In this document: positions 7,746 to 16,762 of the stretch, in pieces
Layout: each line of letters begins with the position of its first letter
How positions within the stretch are numbered: the first letter of the stretch is position 1
Source of the DNA: CAVTWH01 sp963850915
GTDB taxonomy: Bacteria; Actinomycetota; Actinomycetes; Mycobacteriales; Micromonosporaceae
Length of the DNA stretch: 64,000 nucleotides
Assembly: GCA_963850915.1 (NCBI GenBank)
Contig: CAWKND010000010.1
Span: 930,001-994,000 of the forward strand
Direction: 5' to 3'
Notes under the pieces: model-generated
The model's database searches: none
What the model was told of the DNA's origin: nothing
Seen by the model: only the letters and a program-made list of their open reading frames with translations
Position numbers and translations under genes: made by a program

Positions 7746-8543
7746 TCAGGCGCTGTGCGCGCCCGCCGCCCCGGTGTCCGCGATGATCAGTTCGCCGACA
7801 TCGGCGCGCAGCCGGTCCCGGGCCGAGCGGTTCAGCCCGTCGTCGGTGACCAGCACATGTGCGTCGGCCAGCCGGGCGATGGTGGAGATGCCGAGCGTGT
7901 CCCACTTCGTGTGGTCGGCGACCACCACCACCTGCCGGGCGATGCCGACCAGCGCGCGGTTGGTCTCCGCCTCCAGCAGGTTGGGGGTGGTGAAGCCGGA
8001 GCGCGGGCTCATCCCGTGTACGCCGAGGAAGAGCACGTCGAGGTTGAGCTGGTTGACGGCGCTCACCGCGAACGGGCCGACCAGGGCGTCGGACGGGGTA
8101 CGGATGCCGCCGGTCAGTACCACCGTGCGGTCGGCACGCGGCGAGCGGTAGAAGATATCGGCCACCGGTACCGAGTTGGTCAGTACCGTCAGGCCGGCGA
8201 CCTCGACCAGGTGGCGGGCGAGCAGGCAGGTGGTGGTACCCGCGGAGAGCGCGATGGCCGTCCCAGGTGACACCAGCTGGGCGGCCCGCGCGACGATGGC
8301 CTCCTTCTCGGCGCGCTGGCGGACCAGTTTCGCGCTGAACCCGGGCTCCTCCGCCGAGTGCTGGTCGACCGGGGCCGCACCGCCGTGCACCTTCGCGACC
8401 AGTCCGCGTTCGGCCAGCGCCTCCAGGTCCCGGCGGATGGTGATGTCCGAGACCCCGAACTGGCGTACCAGGTCGCCGACGCGTACCCCACCACGCTGGC
8501 GTACCAGCTCGTGGATGGCGCTCTGCCGTTGGTGAGCGAGCAT
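7746..8543 (-). CDS. DeoR/GlpR-family transcriptional regulator
   Basis: From ATG at 8543 (GAGGCGGG ribosome site) the product is 265 residues. The N-terminal DeoR helix-turn-helix is clear (RQSAIHELVRQRGGVRVGDL, FGVSDITIRRDLEALAERG). The C-terminal DeoRC sensor domain has the sugar-phosphate-binding signatures SAGTTTCLLARHL and VVADHTKW. Such proteins usually repress sugar or nucleoside catabolic operons. No catabolic genes adjoin it, so its target may be distant, or only itself or the divergent CCA enzyme gene across the 269-bp intergenic region. In relatives this interval often holds a NUDIX and a DUF6049 gene, which are absent here. Confidence 0.88.
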   Translation of the reverse strand: MLAHQRQSAIHELVRQRGGVRVGDLVRQFGVSDITIRRDLEALAERGLVAKVHGGAAPVDQHSAEEPGFSAKLVRQRAEKEAIVARAAQLVSPGTAIALSAGTTTCLLARHLVEVAGLTVLTNSVPVADIFYRSPRADRTVVLTGGIRTPSDALVGPFAVSAVNQLNLDVLFLGVHGMSPRSGFTTPNLLEAETNRALVGIARQVVVVADHTKWDTLGISTIARLADAHVLVTDDGLNRSARDRLRADVGELIIADTGAAGAHSA

Positions 8544-8812
8544 CAGCCCGCCTCGTGGAGCACGAGTGGGCCGGGGGGCGGCGGGTACATGAAGTACAGG
8601 GTGCAGCGCTGATCCGTCATGAGTCAACAGAAGGGAACAGATACGAGGTACCAAGTCAGTACTGTTGCGGGCGCTTGTGTTTGGAATCGATCGACTTTCA
8701 ACACGGCCGACCACAACTCGTGGGGGACCGCAGCAGCCGGTACCGGGAGAATTCTCTTCTCCGGACCGCCGCTCGGCCCGAGCCGAGGCGGACCGATAAG
8801 CTGGCCGGCGCC

Positions 8813-10246
8813 ATGTCCGAGCTGACCACCGTCCAGCGCCACGCGCTCGCCGAACTGACCCGCGTGTTCCCCGTCGTCGACGAGGCCGGCGCCCGGTTCG
8901 CCGCCGCCGGACATGAGCTGCACCTCGTCGGCGGCTCGGTCCGCGACGCGCTGCTCGGCCGGCTCGGCGACGACCTCGACTTCGCTACCTCCGCCCGGCC
9001 GGAGGAGACGCTCGCCATCCTGCGCGGCTGGGCGGAGACCACCTGGGAAACCGGGCGCGACTTCGGCACCATCGGCGCTGCTCGCAAGGGGCTGCGGCTG
9101 GAGATCACCACCTACCGCGCCGAGGCGTACGACGGGGTGAGCCGCAACCCGTTGGTGCAGTACGGGACCAGCCTCGCCGACGACCTGTCCCGACGGGACT
9201 TCACCATCAACGCGATGGCGCTGTCGGTACCCGGGCACGACTTCACCGACCTGTTCGGCGGCCTCGCCGACCTGGCGACCGGCGTGCTGCGTACCCCCGC
9301 CACGGCCGAGCGCAGCTTCGGCGACGACCCGCTCCGGATGCTGCGCGCCGCCCGCTTCGCCGCGCAGCTGCGCTTCACGCTCGACCCGGCGGTCCGTACC
9401 GCGATGACCGCGATGGCCGGCGACCTGGCCCGGATCACCGCCGAGCGGATCCGCGACGAGTTCACCAAGCTGCTCTGCGGCGCCGACCCGGTCACCGGGC
9501 TGCGGCTGCTGGTGGAGACCGGGCTGGCCGGCGAGTTCCTGCCCGAGCTGACCGGGCTGAAGCTGGAGATCGATGAGCACGCCCAGCACAAGGATGTCTA
9601 CGAGCACACCCTCACGGTGGTCAGCAACGCGGTCGCGCTGGAGGAGGCGGGCGCCGACTTCACCCTGCGGATGGCCGCGCTGATGCACGACGTGGGCAAG
9701 CCGGCCACCAAGGAGGTCGGCGCCGATCGGCGGGTCAGCTTCCACCACCACGAAGTGGTCGGTGCCCGGCTGACCAAGGCGCGGATGAAGGCGCTGCGGT
9801 ACCCGAAGGACGTGATCTCCGACGTCGTCGAGCTGGTCGCGCTGCACCTGCGCTTCTACGGGTACGGGCGGGGCGAGTGGACAGACAGCGCGGTGCGCCG
9901 GTACGTCACCGACGCCGGGGAACTGTTGCCACGACTGCACAAGCTGACCCGGTCGGACTGCACCACCCGCAACCGCCGCAAGGCGGCCGCGCTCTCGGCC
10001 GACTACGACGCGCTGGAGCAGCGCATCGCCGAACTGGCCGAGGCCGAGGACCTGGCCCGGGTACGCCCGGATCTGGATGGCAATGCGATCATGGAGCTGC
10101 TCGGGGTACCACCGGGGCCGCTCGTCGGGCGGGCCTGGCGGTACCTGAAGGAACTGCGCCTGGAGCGCGGACCGCTCGACCACGACGAAGCCGTGGCGGC
10201 GCTCCTCGCCTGGGGTGCTGAGCAGGGGCTCGGCGACCGGAACTGA
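8813..10246 (+). CDS. pcnA: CCA tRNA nucleotidyltransferase
   Basis: From ATG at 8813 the product is 477 residues. The class II nucleotidyltransferase motif GGSVRDALLGRLGDDLDFATSA is at about residues 38-58, and RRDFTINAMALS and RMLRAARFAAQL of the RNA-binding region follow. An HD domain is present (MRMAALMHDVGKPATK, and YPKDVISDVVELVALHLRFY). It adds or repairs the 3' CCA of tRNA. The gene is divergent from the DeoR regulator. The frame stays open upstream, but the intergenic region has poor coding bias and MSELTTVQRHA matches the usual family start. Actinobacterial annotation uses pcnA or cca. Confidence 0.93.
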   Translation: MSELTTVQRHALAELTRVFPVVDEAGARFAAAGHELHLVGGSVRDALLGRLGDDLDFATSARPEETLAILRGWAETTWETGRDFGTIGAARKGLRLEITTYRAEAYDGVSRNPLVQYGTSLADDLSRRDFTINAMALSVPGHDFTDLFGGLADLATGVLRTPATAERSFGDDPLRMLRAARFAAQLRFTLDPAVRTAMTAMAGDLARITAERIRDEFTKLLCGADPVTGLRLLVETGLAGEFLPELTGLKLEIDEHAQHKDVYEHTLTVVSNAVALEEAGADFTLRMAALMHDVGKPATKEVGADRRVSFHHHEVVGARLTKARMKALRYPKDVISDVVELVALHLRFYGYGRGEWTDSAVRRYVTDAGELLPRLHKLTRSDCTTRNRRKAAALSADYDALEQRIAELAEAEDLARVRPDLDGNAIMELLGVPPGPLVGRAWRYLKELRLERGPLDHDEAVAALLAWGAEQGLGDRN

Positions 10247-10366
10247 CCGATTGCCGACGCACCTCGAACCTCGTGATCGCAATGTTGCGCCACCCGACTA
10301 GCGTGCACAACACATCCGCGCGGGCCCTTCCGCCCGTTACCACCGGTCGTGCCAGAGGAGAGCCCG

Positions 10367-11440
10367 ATGCAGCCGTGCCCCGTTTGCCGGAACACCGGTG
10401 TTGACGCCAACGGATACTGCACGACCTGCTCGACCTATCTGGGCCTACCGCCCCAGCAGCCCGGCTACCCGCCACAGGCCGGTTACGACCAGCAGCCCGG
10501 CTACCCGCCACAGGCCGGTTACGACCAGCAGCCCGGTTACGACCAACAGGGCTATGGGCAGCAGCAGCCCGGCTACGGCCAGCAGCCGGAGTACGGCGCC
10601 GCCTACCCGGGCCAGCCAGTGGTCAACCCGACCACGCCCTACCCCGCGTACCCGCCGAGCAGCGCGGTCCCCTACTCGGCCGCGCCCACCAGCGCACCGG
10701 GCTACGGCCAGACCAGCGCCCCGCCCGGGTACGGCCAGGCCAGCGCCCCCGGCTACGGCCAGGCCAGCTCGCCGCCCGGCTACGGTCCGCCGCCCGGCCC
10801 GCCCGCGGGCTACGGCTACCCGAGCGTGCCCCCGCCGCCGAAGAAGTCCTACACCGGTGCGATCGTGGCCGCCTCGGTCGGCCTCGTGGTGATCATCGCC
10901 GCGATCGTGGTGGTACTCGTGGTCAAGGGCGGCAAGGACACGCCGCCGGTCACCAGCCCGACGCACAAGTCCAGTGTTGGCGCCTCCTCGTCGGCCTCGG
11001 CCGGGACGACCAACGGCATCGACAACTGCGTCGTCGGCTCCTGGAAGGTGGTCTCCGAGCAGATCACCGACGACTTCCCGGACGCCGACTCGGTACCGCT
11101 GACGCTCGACAACAACTACAAGGTCACCTTCGACTCGGACGGTACGGCGAGCGAGGACTACGAGGCCTACGACGACGAGGCCGACTACTTCGCCAACTCC
11201 GGCGGCCACCGCTACCAACTCGCCTTCAACGGCCAGGTGACCTACAACTTCACCGCCAAGACCGGGCGGATGGTGGCCAGTGCCACGATCGCCAACGGGC
11301 AGTACGGCGAGTGGGAGGATGGTGACTCCGTCGGTACCGGCAACATCAAGTTCGACGACTTCACCTGGACGTACACCTGCTCCGGCGACACCATGACGCG
11401 GGTACTGTCCGACGACAACCAGCGGCTCACCCGGCTCTGA
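10367..11440 (+). CDS. Zinc-ribbon, Gly/Tyr/Gln-rich, single-pass membrane protein (paralogue 1)
   Basis: 357 residues from ATG at 10367, which has an AGAGGAG site. The N terminus has two CxxC pairs (CPVCRNTG, YCTTCSTY) of a small zinc ribbon. About 120 residues of repetitive PGY/GYGQ sequence follow, then one membrane helix (about residues 165-185, IVAASVGLVVIIAAIVVVLVV). The extracytoplasmic domain begins DNCVVGSWKVVSEQI and contains VTFDSDGTASEDY, a pattern seen in lipocalin-like beta-barrel domains. Function is unknown. The adjacent downstream gene is a paralogue with the same architecture. A sensor or envelope-associated role is possible but not shown. Confidence 0.75.
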   Translation: MQPCPVCRNTGVDANGYCTTCSTYLGLPPQQPGYPPQAGYDQQPGYPPQAGYDQQPGYDQQGYGQQQPGYGQQPEYGAAYPGQPVVNPTTPYPAYPPSSAVPYSAAPTSAPGYGQTSAPPGYGQASAPGYGQASSPPGYGPPPGPPAGYGYPSVPPPPKKSYTGAIVAASVGLVVIIAAIVVVLVVKGGKDTPPVTSPTHKSSVGASSSASAGTTNGIDNCVVGSWKVVSEQITDDFPDADSVPLTLDNNYKVTFDSDGTASEDYEAYDDEADYFANSGGHRYQLAFNGQVTYNFTAKTGRMVASATIANGQYGEWEDGDSVGTGNIKFDDFTWTYTCSGDTMTRVLSDDNQRLTRL

Positions 11441-11547
11441 CCGGGCAGGCGACGCGGCGCGGATACCGAGAACTGGAGAGGTCGACTAGCCTCACGGGAG
11501 TTTGCCGGCACCCCCCTTTGCCGGCGGGAGAGAGACGGTGGGTCGGG

Positions 11548-12459
11548 ATGGAACCGTGCCAGTTCTGCGGGCAGTTCGCCCCGGTGGACGCCGGCGGATT
11601 CTGCACCAACTGCCGCAACTACCGCGGGGTCGCGACGTCGCCGGTGAGCTCCCCCGCCTACCCGACCAGCGGACCCGCCTACCCGACCAGTGCGCCGTCC
11701 TACGGTGGCCAGGTCAGCGCGCCGCCGTACGGGCCGACCAGCGGACCGCCGGTGACCGGTGCGCCGTACTCGGCTTCGGGTGGCTACCCGGCCCAGCCGT
11801 ACAGTGCCCCGCCCGCGTACCAGCAGCCGACCCAGTACCAGCAGCCGGCGCCGTACCAGCCGATGCCCGCCGGCCCGCCGCCGACCAAGCAGCGCAGCGG
11901 CTACGTCATCCCGATCATCGCGCTCTGCTCGGTGATGGCGCTGCTGGTCATCGGCATCGTCGTGGTGGTCCTGGTCAAGCACGGCTCGAAGAGCACCGGC
12001 GGCGGGGGTGGCACCACGACCGCCTCGGGTCTGGACAAGTGCCTCGTCGGTACCTGGAAGGTCAGCTCGTACGAGACGACCATCCCGTTCGACAACGTCG
12101 GCAGTGTCGACTTCACCGCTTCCAGCCTGCAAGAGGTTTTCACGATCAACGCGGACGGTACGGCGACCGACAACTACGGCACGCAGGACAGCCCGACGGT
12201 ACTGATCGGGACCAGCGCCGACCACGACTACAAGATCAACATCTACGGCACCGTCACGTACACCATCAAGAGCGCCAACGACGTGCTGTCGTTCAGTCAG
12301 GCTACGGCGGATGGGGAGCTAGAGCTGTTCACCGACGGCGCATCCTCCGGCACGATCGACCTGAAGATTTCCAACGACCCCACGCCGTACACCTGCTCGT
12401 CGACCACGCTCACCCAGACCACCGAGGACTTCACGGCCACCGCCACCAAGTCCGGCTGA
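11548..12459 (+). CDS. Zinc-ribbon, single-pass membrane protein (paralogue 2)
   Basis: 303 residues from ATG at 11548. Architecture repeats that of the upstream gene: an N-terminal CQFCGQF/FCTNCRNY zinc ribbon, then a Pro/Tyr/Gln/Ser linker. The membrane helix is YVIPIIALCSVMALLVIGIVVVVL at about residues 119-142. The outer domain starts LDKCLVGTWKVSSYET and includes FTINADGTATDNYG. Shared C(V/L)VG(S/T)WKV and DGTA motifs show a tandem duplication, although the linkers have diverged completely. Transcription ends at a T-tract terminator shared with the convergent MFS gene. Confidence 0.75.
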   Translation: MEPCQFCGQFAPVDAGGFCTNCRNYRGVATSPVSSPAYPTSGPAYPTSAPSYGGQVSAPPYGPTSGPPVTGAPYSASGGYPAQPYSAPPAYQQPTQYQQPAPYQPMPAGPPPTKQRSGYVIPIIALCSVMALLVIGIVVVVLVKHGSKSTGGGGGTTTASGLDKCLVGTWKVSSYETTIPFDNVGSVDFTASSLQEVFTINADGTATDNYGTQDSPTVLIGTSADHDYKINIYGTVTYTIKSANDVLSFSQATADGELELFTDGASSGTIDLKISNDPTPYTCSSTTLTQTTEDFTATATKSG

Positions 12460-12469
12460 TCGTCTGATC

Positions 12470-12508
12470 CCGCCTGATTCCCGGCTCCGTCGGGGGTCAG
12501 GCGGTTTC
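12470..12508 (+). terminator. Rho-independent terminator between convergent genes
   Basis: Arms 12470-12483 and 12491-12504 pair over 14 bp, including two G-U pairs, with a 7-nt loop. They are followed on the plus strand by TTTCTT. It overlaps the stop codon of the convergent MFS gene. Confidence 0.75.
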
Positions 12509-13852
12509 TTTGACCGGCTCCGGGTCGCGCGTCGCCGGCTCCGGCCGTTGCTCCGTCCGGGCCGGCCGGCGGCCGAGGGACAGACCGAGCCAGGCCCCCA
12601 GCAGCAGGTACCCGATGGCCACCACGACCAGCGCGGTGACCGAGCGGCCGTCCGCCGGCAGGGTCGCCGCGGCGATGAACAGGCCGAGTACGAAGCACAG
12701 GTTGAAGAGCGTGTCGTTGACGCTGAACACGCGGCCGCGGAAGTCGTCCTCGCACTCGGTCTGGATCGCGGTGTCCACCACGATCTTCATGCCCTGGGAG
12801 CCGACGTTGACCACGAAGGTGGCCGCCATCAGCAGTACCGGGCGGAACGGCAGGCCGAAGACCAGGATACCGATGCCGATCATGCCGAGCAGCAGGCTGA
12901 CCCAGCGCCAGCCGCCGATCCGCCGGGTCACCCAGGGCGTGATGAACGCGGACAGCAGTGCGCCGAACCCGCCGACCACCACCAGTTCGCCGAGGCCGGC
13001 CAGGGCCGCGTCGGTGTTGTCCGGGTAGAAGTACCGGCGGAACAGCAGCAGCGTGGCCAGCGCGAGGATCCCGTAGAACAGCCGGAACAGCGCCTGGGTC
13101 AGCACGCCGTACGCCGGCCCGCGCCGGTGCGTCAGGTGCCGTACGCCGGCCACCATCCCACGGGCGACCGTGATCACCATCCGGAGTGCCGGCTCGTGGA
13201 CCTGAGTCTGCTCGTCCGGCCCGAGTTGCCGGGTACCGAAGGAGCGCCAGCACAGCAGCGCCGAGCCGACGTACCCGATACTGGCGGCGCCGGCGAGCAG
13301 CCCGTACCCGTGGTTGGTGCTGTCCAGTACCGAGTTGAGCAGCAGTACCGAGGCGCCCAGGCCCAGCGAGTAGACGACGTTACCCAGCGTGCCGGCGACC
13401 GCGTTGGCGGTGACCAGTAGCGGCTGGTCCACCACGTGTGGCTGGGCGGCGGAGATGCCGGAGAGCAGCAGCCGGTTCACGCCGATCACGAGCAGGGCAG
13501 CGGTCACGTACCCGGCCGACCGGTCGCCGTGCCAGATGTACCAGGCTGCCGGGAGTACCAGCGTGGCCCGGATCAGGTTGCAGCAGTAGATCACCCGGCT
13601 CCGGCTCCACCGGTCGAGTACCACCCCGACGTACGGCCCGATCAGCGAGTACGGCAGCAGCAGCACGGCGAAGCCGATCGCCACGCCCGTCGGGCTGGTC
13701 TGGTCGGTCGGGTTGAACAGCAGACTGCCGGCCAGCCCGCCCTGGAACAGCGCGTCGGCGAACTGGCTGACCAGCCGTACCCCGAGCAGGCGACGGAATG
13801 CGCCAGCCCGGAACAGGGCGCGCAGATTTCCGTGGGTACGGCCGGCGGTCAT
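12497..13852 (-). CDS. MFS transporter
   Basis: 451 residues with about 12 predicted membrane helices. The MFS signature loop is visible as YVGVVLDRWSRSRVIY after helix 2. The second half contains GSQGMKIVVDTAIQTECEDDFRGRVFSVNDTLFN, typical of the MFS_3/enterobactin-exporter-like group of small-molecule efflux proteins. The substrate is unknown. It is monocistronic on the minus strand, preceded by the flotillin-operon terminator and ending in a shared terminator with the zinc-ribbon gene. Confidence 0.82.
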   Translation of the reverse strand: MTAGRTHGNLRALFRAGAFRRLLGVRLVSQFADALFQGGLAGSLLFNPTDQTSPTGVAIGFAVLLLPYSLIGPYVGVVLDRWSRSRVIYCCNLIRATLVLPAAWYIWHGDRSAGYVTAALLVIGVNRLLLSGISAAQPHVVDQPLLVTANAVAGTLGNVVYSLGLGASVLLLNSVLDSTNHGYGLLAGAASIGYVGSALLCWRSFGTRQLGPDEQTQVHEPALRMVITVARGMVAGVRHLTHRRGPAYGVLTQALFRLFYGILALATLLLFRRYFYPDNTDAALAGLGELVVVGGFGALLSAFITPWVTRRIGGWRWVSLLLGMIGIGILVFGLPFRPVLLMAATFVVNVGSQGMKIVVDTAIQTECEDDFRGRVFSVNDTLFNLCFVLGLFIAAATLPADGRSVTALVVVAIGYLLLGAWLGLSLGRRPARTEQRPEPATRDPEPVKETA

Positions 13853-13890
13853 TCCCTGAGCCTACGGGCTGCCAACAGGTACCGGACACG

Positions 13891-13930
13891 CGTGCGGCGC
13901 GGTACCCCTGGTGGGGTACCGCGCCGCACG
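13891..13930 (-). terminator. Strong hairpin terminator after the flotillin gene
   Basis: A perfect 18-bp stem (13891-13908 with 13913-13930) closes on the tetraloop TGGT. It is located 19 bp past the flotillin stop on the minus strand. Confidence 0.75.
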
Positions 13931-13948
13931 TCAATTCGTGCCGGCAGG

Positions 13949-15496
13949 TCAGCTCCCGGACTCGACAGCCTTCGGCTTGCCGTTGCCGGCTGCCTCGGCT
14001 GATCCCGATCCCGATGAACCGGAGCCACCCAGCCCCGCCGAGCCCAGCTTGGCGAGCAGGGCGGTCAGGTCGATGCCGGTCAGGTCGGTACCCAGCTGCA
14101 GCCCCTGTGCCACGTTCGACGCCACCGACTTGGTCAGCGAGGAGGCACCGTCGGTGGAGATGACGGTCAACTTGTCGATCGCGCTCATCGGTGCGCTGGC
14201 CTGCTTCACCACTTCGGGCAGGATGCGTACCAGCAGGTCCAGGATGGCTGCCTCGCCGTACTGTGCGAAGGCGTCTGCCTTGGCCTGCATGGCCTGCGCC
14301 TCGGCCTGGCCGCGGGCCAGGATCGCGCTCGCCTCGGCGGTACCTTCCCGCTCGACCGCCTCGGCGATCGAGCTGCGCCGACGCTGCTCGGCCTCACCCT
14401 GCTTGGCGCCTTCGATGGCGTTCGCATCCGCGAGCGCGGCCCGCCGGGCCTTCTCGCCCTCACCGCGCAGCCGGGACTGCTCGGCCTCGGCCTGCGCGGC
14501 CGCGATGGTGGCCTGCCGCTCGGCGTCGGCCCGGAACACCGCCGCGTTGCGGGCCGCCTCGGCCTCCTGCTCCAGCTTGTATCGGGCGGCGTCGGCCGGC
14601 TTGCGGACCTCGGTCTCCAGCTGGCGCTCGCGCAGTTCAGCGTTGCGCTCGGCCACCTTCTGCTGCTCGGTCAGGATCGCCTGCTGCCGCTCGGCCTCGG
14701 CGAGCGGACCGGCGGAGGCCGACCGTGCCCGGGCCGCGTCGATCTCGGCCTGCACGTCGGCCTTCTTCAGTGACAGGTTCCGCTCGGACTCGGCGATGGC
14801 CTCCTCGGCCTTCATCCGCTCCTGCTCGGCGGCCTGCCGGGCCTGCGCCTCGGCGATGGCCGCCGCCCGGAGTACCCGGGCCGCCTCCGGCCGCCCCAGA
14901 TCCTGCAGGTACGACCCGGCGGTACGGATGTCCTCCAGCTGGAAGGCGTCCAGGATCAGGCCCTGGTGGGTCAGCGCGCTCTCCGCCTCCTCGGCGACGT
15001 GCGCGGCGAACGCCGCCCGGTCCCGGATGATCTGCTCAACCGTCAGCCGGCCGACCACCGAGCGCAGCGCACCGGAGAGTACCTGGCCGGTGAACGCCTC
15101 GATCCGGTCCTGCTGGTGCAGGAAGCGCTGGGCGGCCGGGCGGATCATGTCCGCGGTACCACCGACCTTGACGATCGCGACCGCGTCGGCGTCACAGCGG
15201 ATGCCCTGCGCGCTGACCGCACCGCTGACCGCCACCGGGATCTCCCGGGACGAGAGATCCAGCTTGTACAGCCGCTGCACGACCGGCATCACGAACACCG
15301 AGGCGCCCATCACGACCTTCTGCCCGGACAGGTCGGTGACGGTCGAGCCGTCCGCTGTCTTGATCGCGCGGCCCTTCCGGCCGGTGACGATGAATGCCTC
15401 GTTAGGCCCGGCAACCTTGATCCGGGACAGCACGAACATGACGATCAGCAGTACCAGGAGCGCGGCGCCGCCGATCGCGACGAGCAGGGGGGTCAT
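13949..15496 (-). CDS. Flotillin-like SPFH/band-7 membrane scaffold protein
   Basis: 515 residues. One N-terminal membrane helix (LLVAIGGAALLVLLIVMFVLS) is followed by an SPFH domain (VAGPNEAFIVTGRKG, ALRSVVGRLTVEQIIRDR). A long Ala/Glu-rich coiled coil (about residues 200-400, with EAQARQAAEQERMKAEEA) precedes a C-terminal glycine/serine-rich tail. This is the YqiK/FloT architecture that organises membrane microdomains. The start overlaps the end of the NfeD-like gene by 4 bp, the classical flotillin-NfeD pair, so the two proteins are expected to act together. Confidence 0.88.
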   Translation of the reverse strand: MTPLLVAIGGAALLVLLIVMFVLSRIKVAGPNEAFIVTGRKGRAIKTADGSTVTDLSGQKVVMGASVFVMPVVQRLYKLDLSSREIPVAVSGAVSAQGIRCDADAVAIVKVGGTADMIRPAAQRFLHQQDRIEAFTGQVLSGALRSVVGRLTVEQIIRDRAAFAAHVAEEAESALTHQGLILDAFQLEDIRTAGSYLQDLGRPEAARVLRAAAIAEAQARQAAEQERMKAEEAIAESERNLSLKKADVQAEIDAARARSASAGPLAEAERQQAILTEQQKVAERNAELRERQLETEVRKPADAARYKLEQEAEAARNAAVFRADAERQATIAAAQAEAEQSRLRGEGEKARRAALADANAIEGAKQGEAEQRRRSSIAEAVEREGTAEASAILARGQAEAQAMQAKADAFAQYGEAAILDLLVRILPEVVKQASAPMSAIDKLTVISTDGASSLTKSVASNVAQGLQLGTDLTGIDLTALLAKLGSAGLGGSGSSGSGSAEAAGNGKPKAVESGS

Positions 15497-16095
15497 TGCC
15501 CTTCCTCACTGAGAGAGTGGCCCTCCGCGGAGGGCAGTGGTTCGACCACAACGCTGGTCGGGGTGCGGACCTCGATGACGAAGACGCGGGTACCGCGAGG
15601 CAGCGGCTGGTCGGCCCGGGCGTACACCTTGACGGGCTGGCCGCCCACTGTCAACCGCACGTCACCTAGGCCCTGAGCTGGGATTTCGTTGAGTACGACA
15701 CCGATGGTGCCGATGAGGTCGGAGCTCTCCGGAGTGGCGTCGGTCGGCATGTTCACGGCCGCCGCCATGAGCCGCCCGGCCGACCACGCCGCCGGTACCG
15801 CCACCGCCAGCCCGACGATCAACGCGACGAGTACCGCCCCCGCCCCACCGAACGGCAGCAGCGCCGCGACGATCGCGCCACCGAAGCCGACAGCTCCGAT
15901 GAAGCCGGCGATGGAGGGCAGGGTGAGCGAGAACCCGCCACCGTCGGTACCTGTACCGACATGGCCGTGGCCGAGGTGCAGGTCAACGTGGCCGATGTGG
16001 AAGTGGCCGAGGTGCGCGCCGCCAAGAAGGGACAGCAGCATCAGCAGGATCGCGAAGCCACCGATCGCCAGGAAAGTACCGGTCACCGCGTCCAT
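15493..16095 (-). CDS. NfeD/YuaF-like membrane protein, flotillin partner
   Basis: 200 residues. An N-terminal membrane helix is followed by a His/Gly-rich segment (about 28-50, repeated LGHFHIGHVDLHLGHGH), two more helices (about 58-105), and a soluble beta-barrel (OB-like) domain. Within that domain DLIGTIGVVLNEIPAQGLGD and TRVFVIEV match the NfeD C-terminal fold. It is translationally coupled to the flotillin gene by an ATGA overlap. NfeD proteins are flotillin partners in bacterial membrane rafts. The histidine-rich loop is unusual and could bind metal. Confidence 0.75.
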   Translation of the reverse strand: MDAVTGTFLAIGGFAILLMLLSLLGGAHLGHFHIGHVDLHLGHGHVGTGTDGGGFSLTLPSIAGFIGAVGFGGAIVAALLPFGGAGAVLVALIVGLAVAVPAAWSAGRLMAAAVNMPTDATPESSDLIGTIGVVLNEIPAQGLGDVRLTVGGQPVKVYARADQPLPRGTRVFVIEVRTPTSVVVEPLPSAEGHSLSEEGQ

Positions 16096-16194
16096 TCACG
16101 TCGGCGCCTCCCGCGCCCGGATCGCCCGGCGAGGGTGTACCAGCCGATCCGGTACCCGAGAGTAGCCCGTACGCGCACCCCCGGTCGGCCCCCG

Positions 16195-16406
16195 CTAAGC
16201 AGGCCCGGTGGCCGTACCCGAGTCGAACTCCCCGCGCTTCACCGCTTCCAGCCAACTGGTGAACACGTCCCGCGGCACCACCAGTTCGACCTGCGGCAGG
16301 TCCGAGCGCCGGACCCGGACCCCGTCGGCGGCCTCGCCACTTCCACGCAGGTCCCGCCCTCGCACTTGGTGCTGCGCCGGTATCCTGCTCCTCGATCGTC
16401 CGCCAT
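16195..16406 (-). pseudogene. DUF397 gene broken by a one-base frameshift
   Basis: From ATG at 16406 (GGGGAGG site) the frame reads MADDRGAGYRRSTKCEGGTC and then VEVA. This is the N-terminal half of a DUF397 protein (family pattern W.KSS...GNCVEVA). Near 16337 the frame is lost. The next frame then continues as VRVRRSDLPQVELVVPRDVF and TSWLEAVKRGEFDSG to a stop at 16195, the expected DUF397 C-terminal half. The span is 212 bp, one base short of 71 codons, so a single-base deletion is implied. It is either a real recent pseudogene or a sequencing error. DUF397 proteins usually pair with XRE/DUF5753 regulators, and one lies 650 bp away. Confidence 0.75.
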
Positions 16407-16762
16407 GGATATGTCCTCCCCTAGGCCTCCACGATAGAGAGTCGAGGGAATGAATGACATATTCATGTATCGGAAAAGCACCATCCTCCAGCCTGCGGGA
16501 ATCCGTTGCCGGCCAGCGCCGAAAAGCCCATTGCCGGAGCAGCCACGCGGGCTTAGCGGAAACGCGGGAGAGTCATCCAGATATTCACTCGATGCCAGCG
16601 AGTGCTAACGATCTGTGACCCTGAACCTGCCTCGAGTACCCGGCTTGACGAGCCAAATAGTCTATCCAAATCACGCCGTTAACGAGCGAGCTTCGCGAAA
16701 ATTCGGACGATGTGTGCTATCTGTCGTATATTCCGCTGATGTACTGGAAGGGCAGGCGCGGC
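16407..16762. promoter_or_regulatory. AT-richer divergent control region between two DUF397 genes
   Basis: This 356-bp interval has no supported gene. It contains the inverted repeat ATGAAT-N5-ATTCAT (16450-16466) just upstream of the broken DUF397 gene. A second, CACTCG-N7-CGAGTG (16586-16604), lies nearer the plus-strand DUF397 gene. Both are candidate operators, possibly for the XRE regulator encoded at 17059-17943. Base composition is visibly lower in GC than the flanking genes. Confidence 0.4.

Noticed and set aside
8624..10282. Long minus-strand open frame of 552 codons
   Set aside because: It lies entirely opposite the CCA-adding enzyme gene, whose product is a clear family match. The antisense frame is open only because of GC-skewed codon use.
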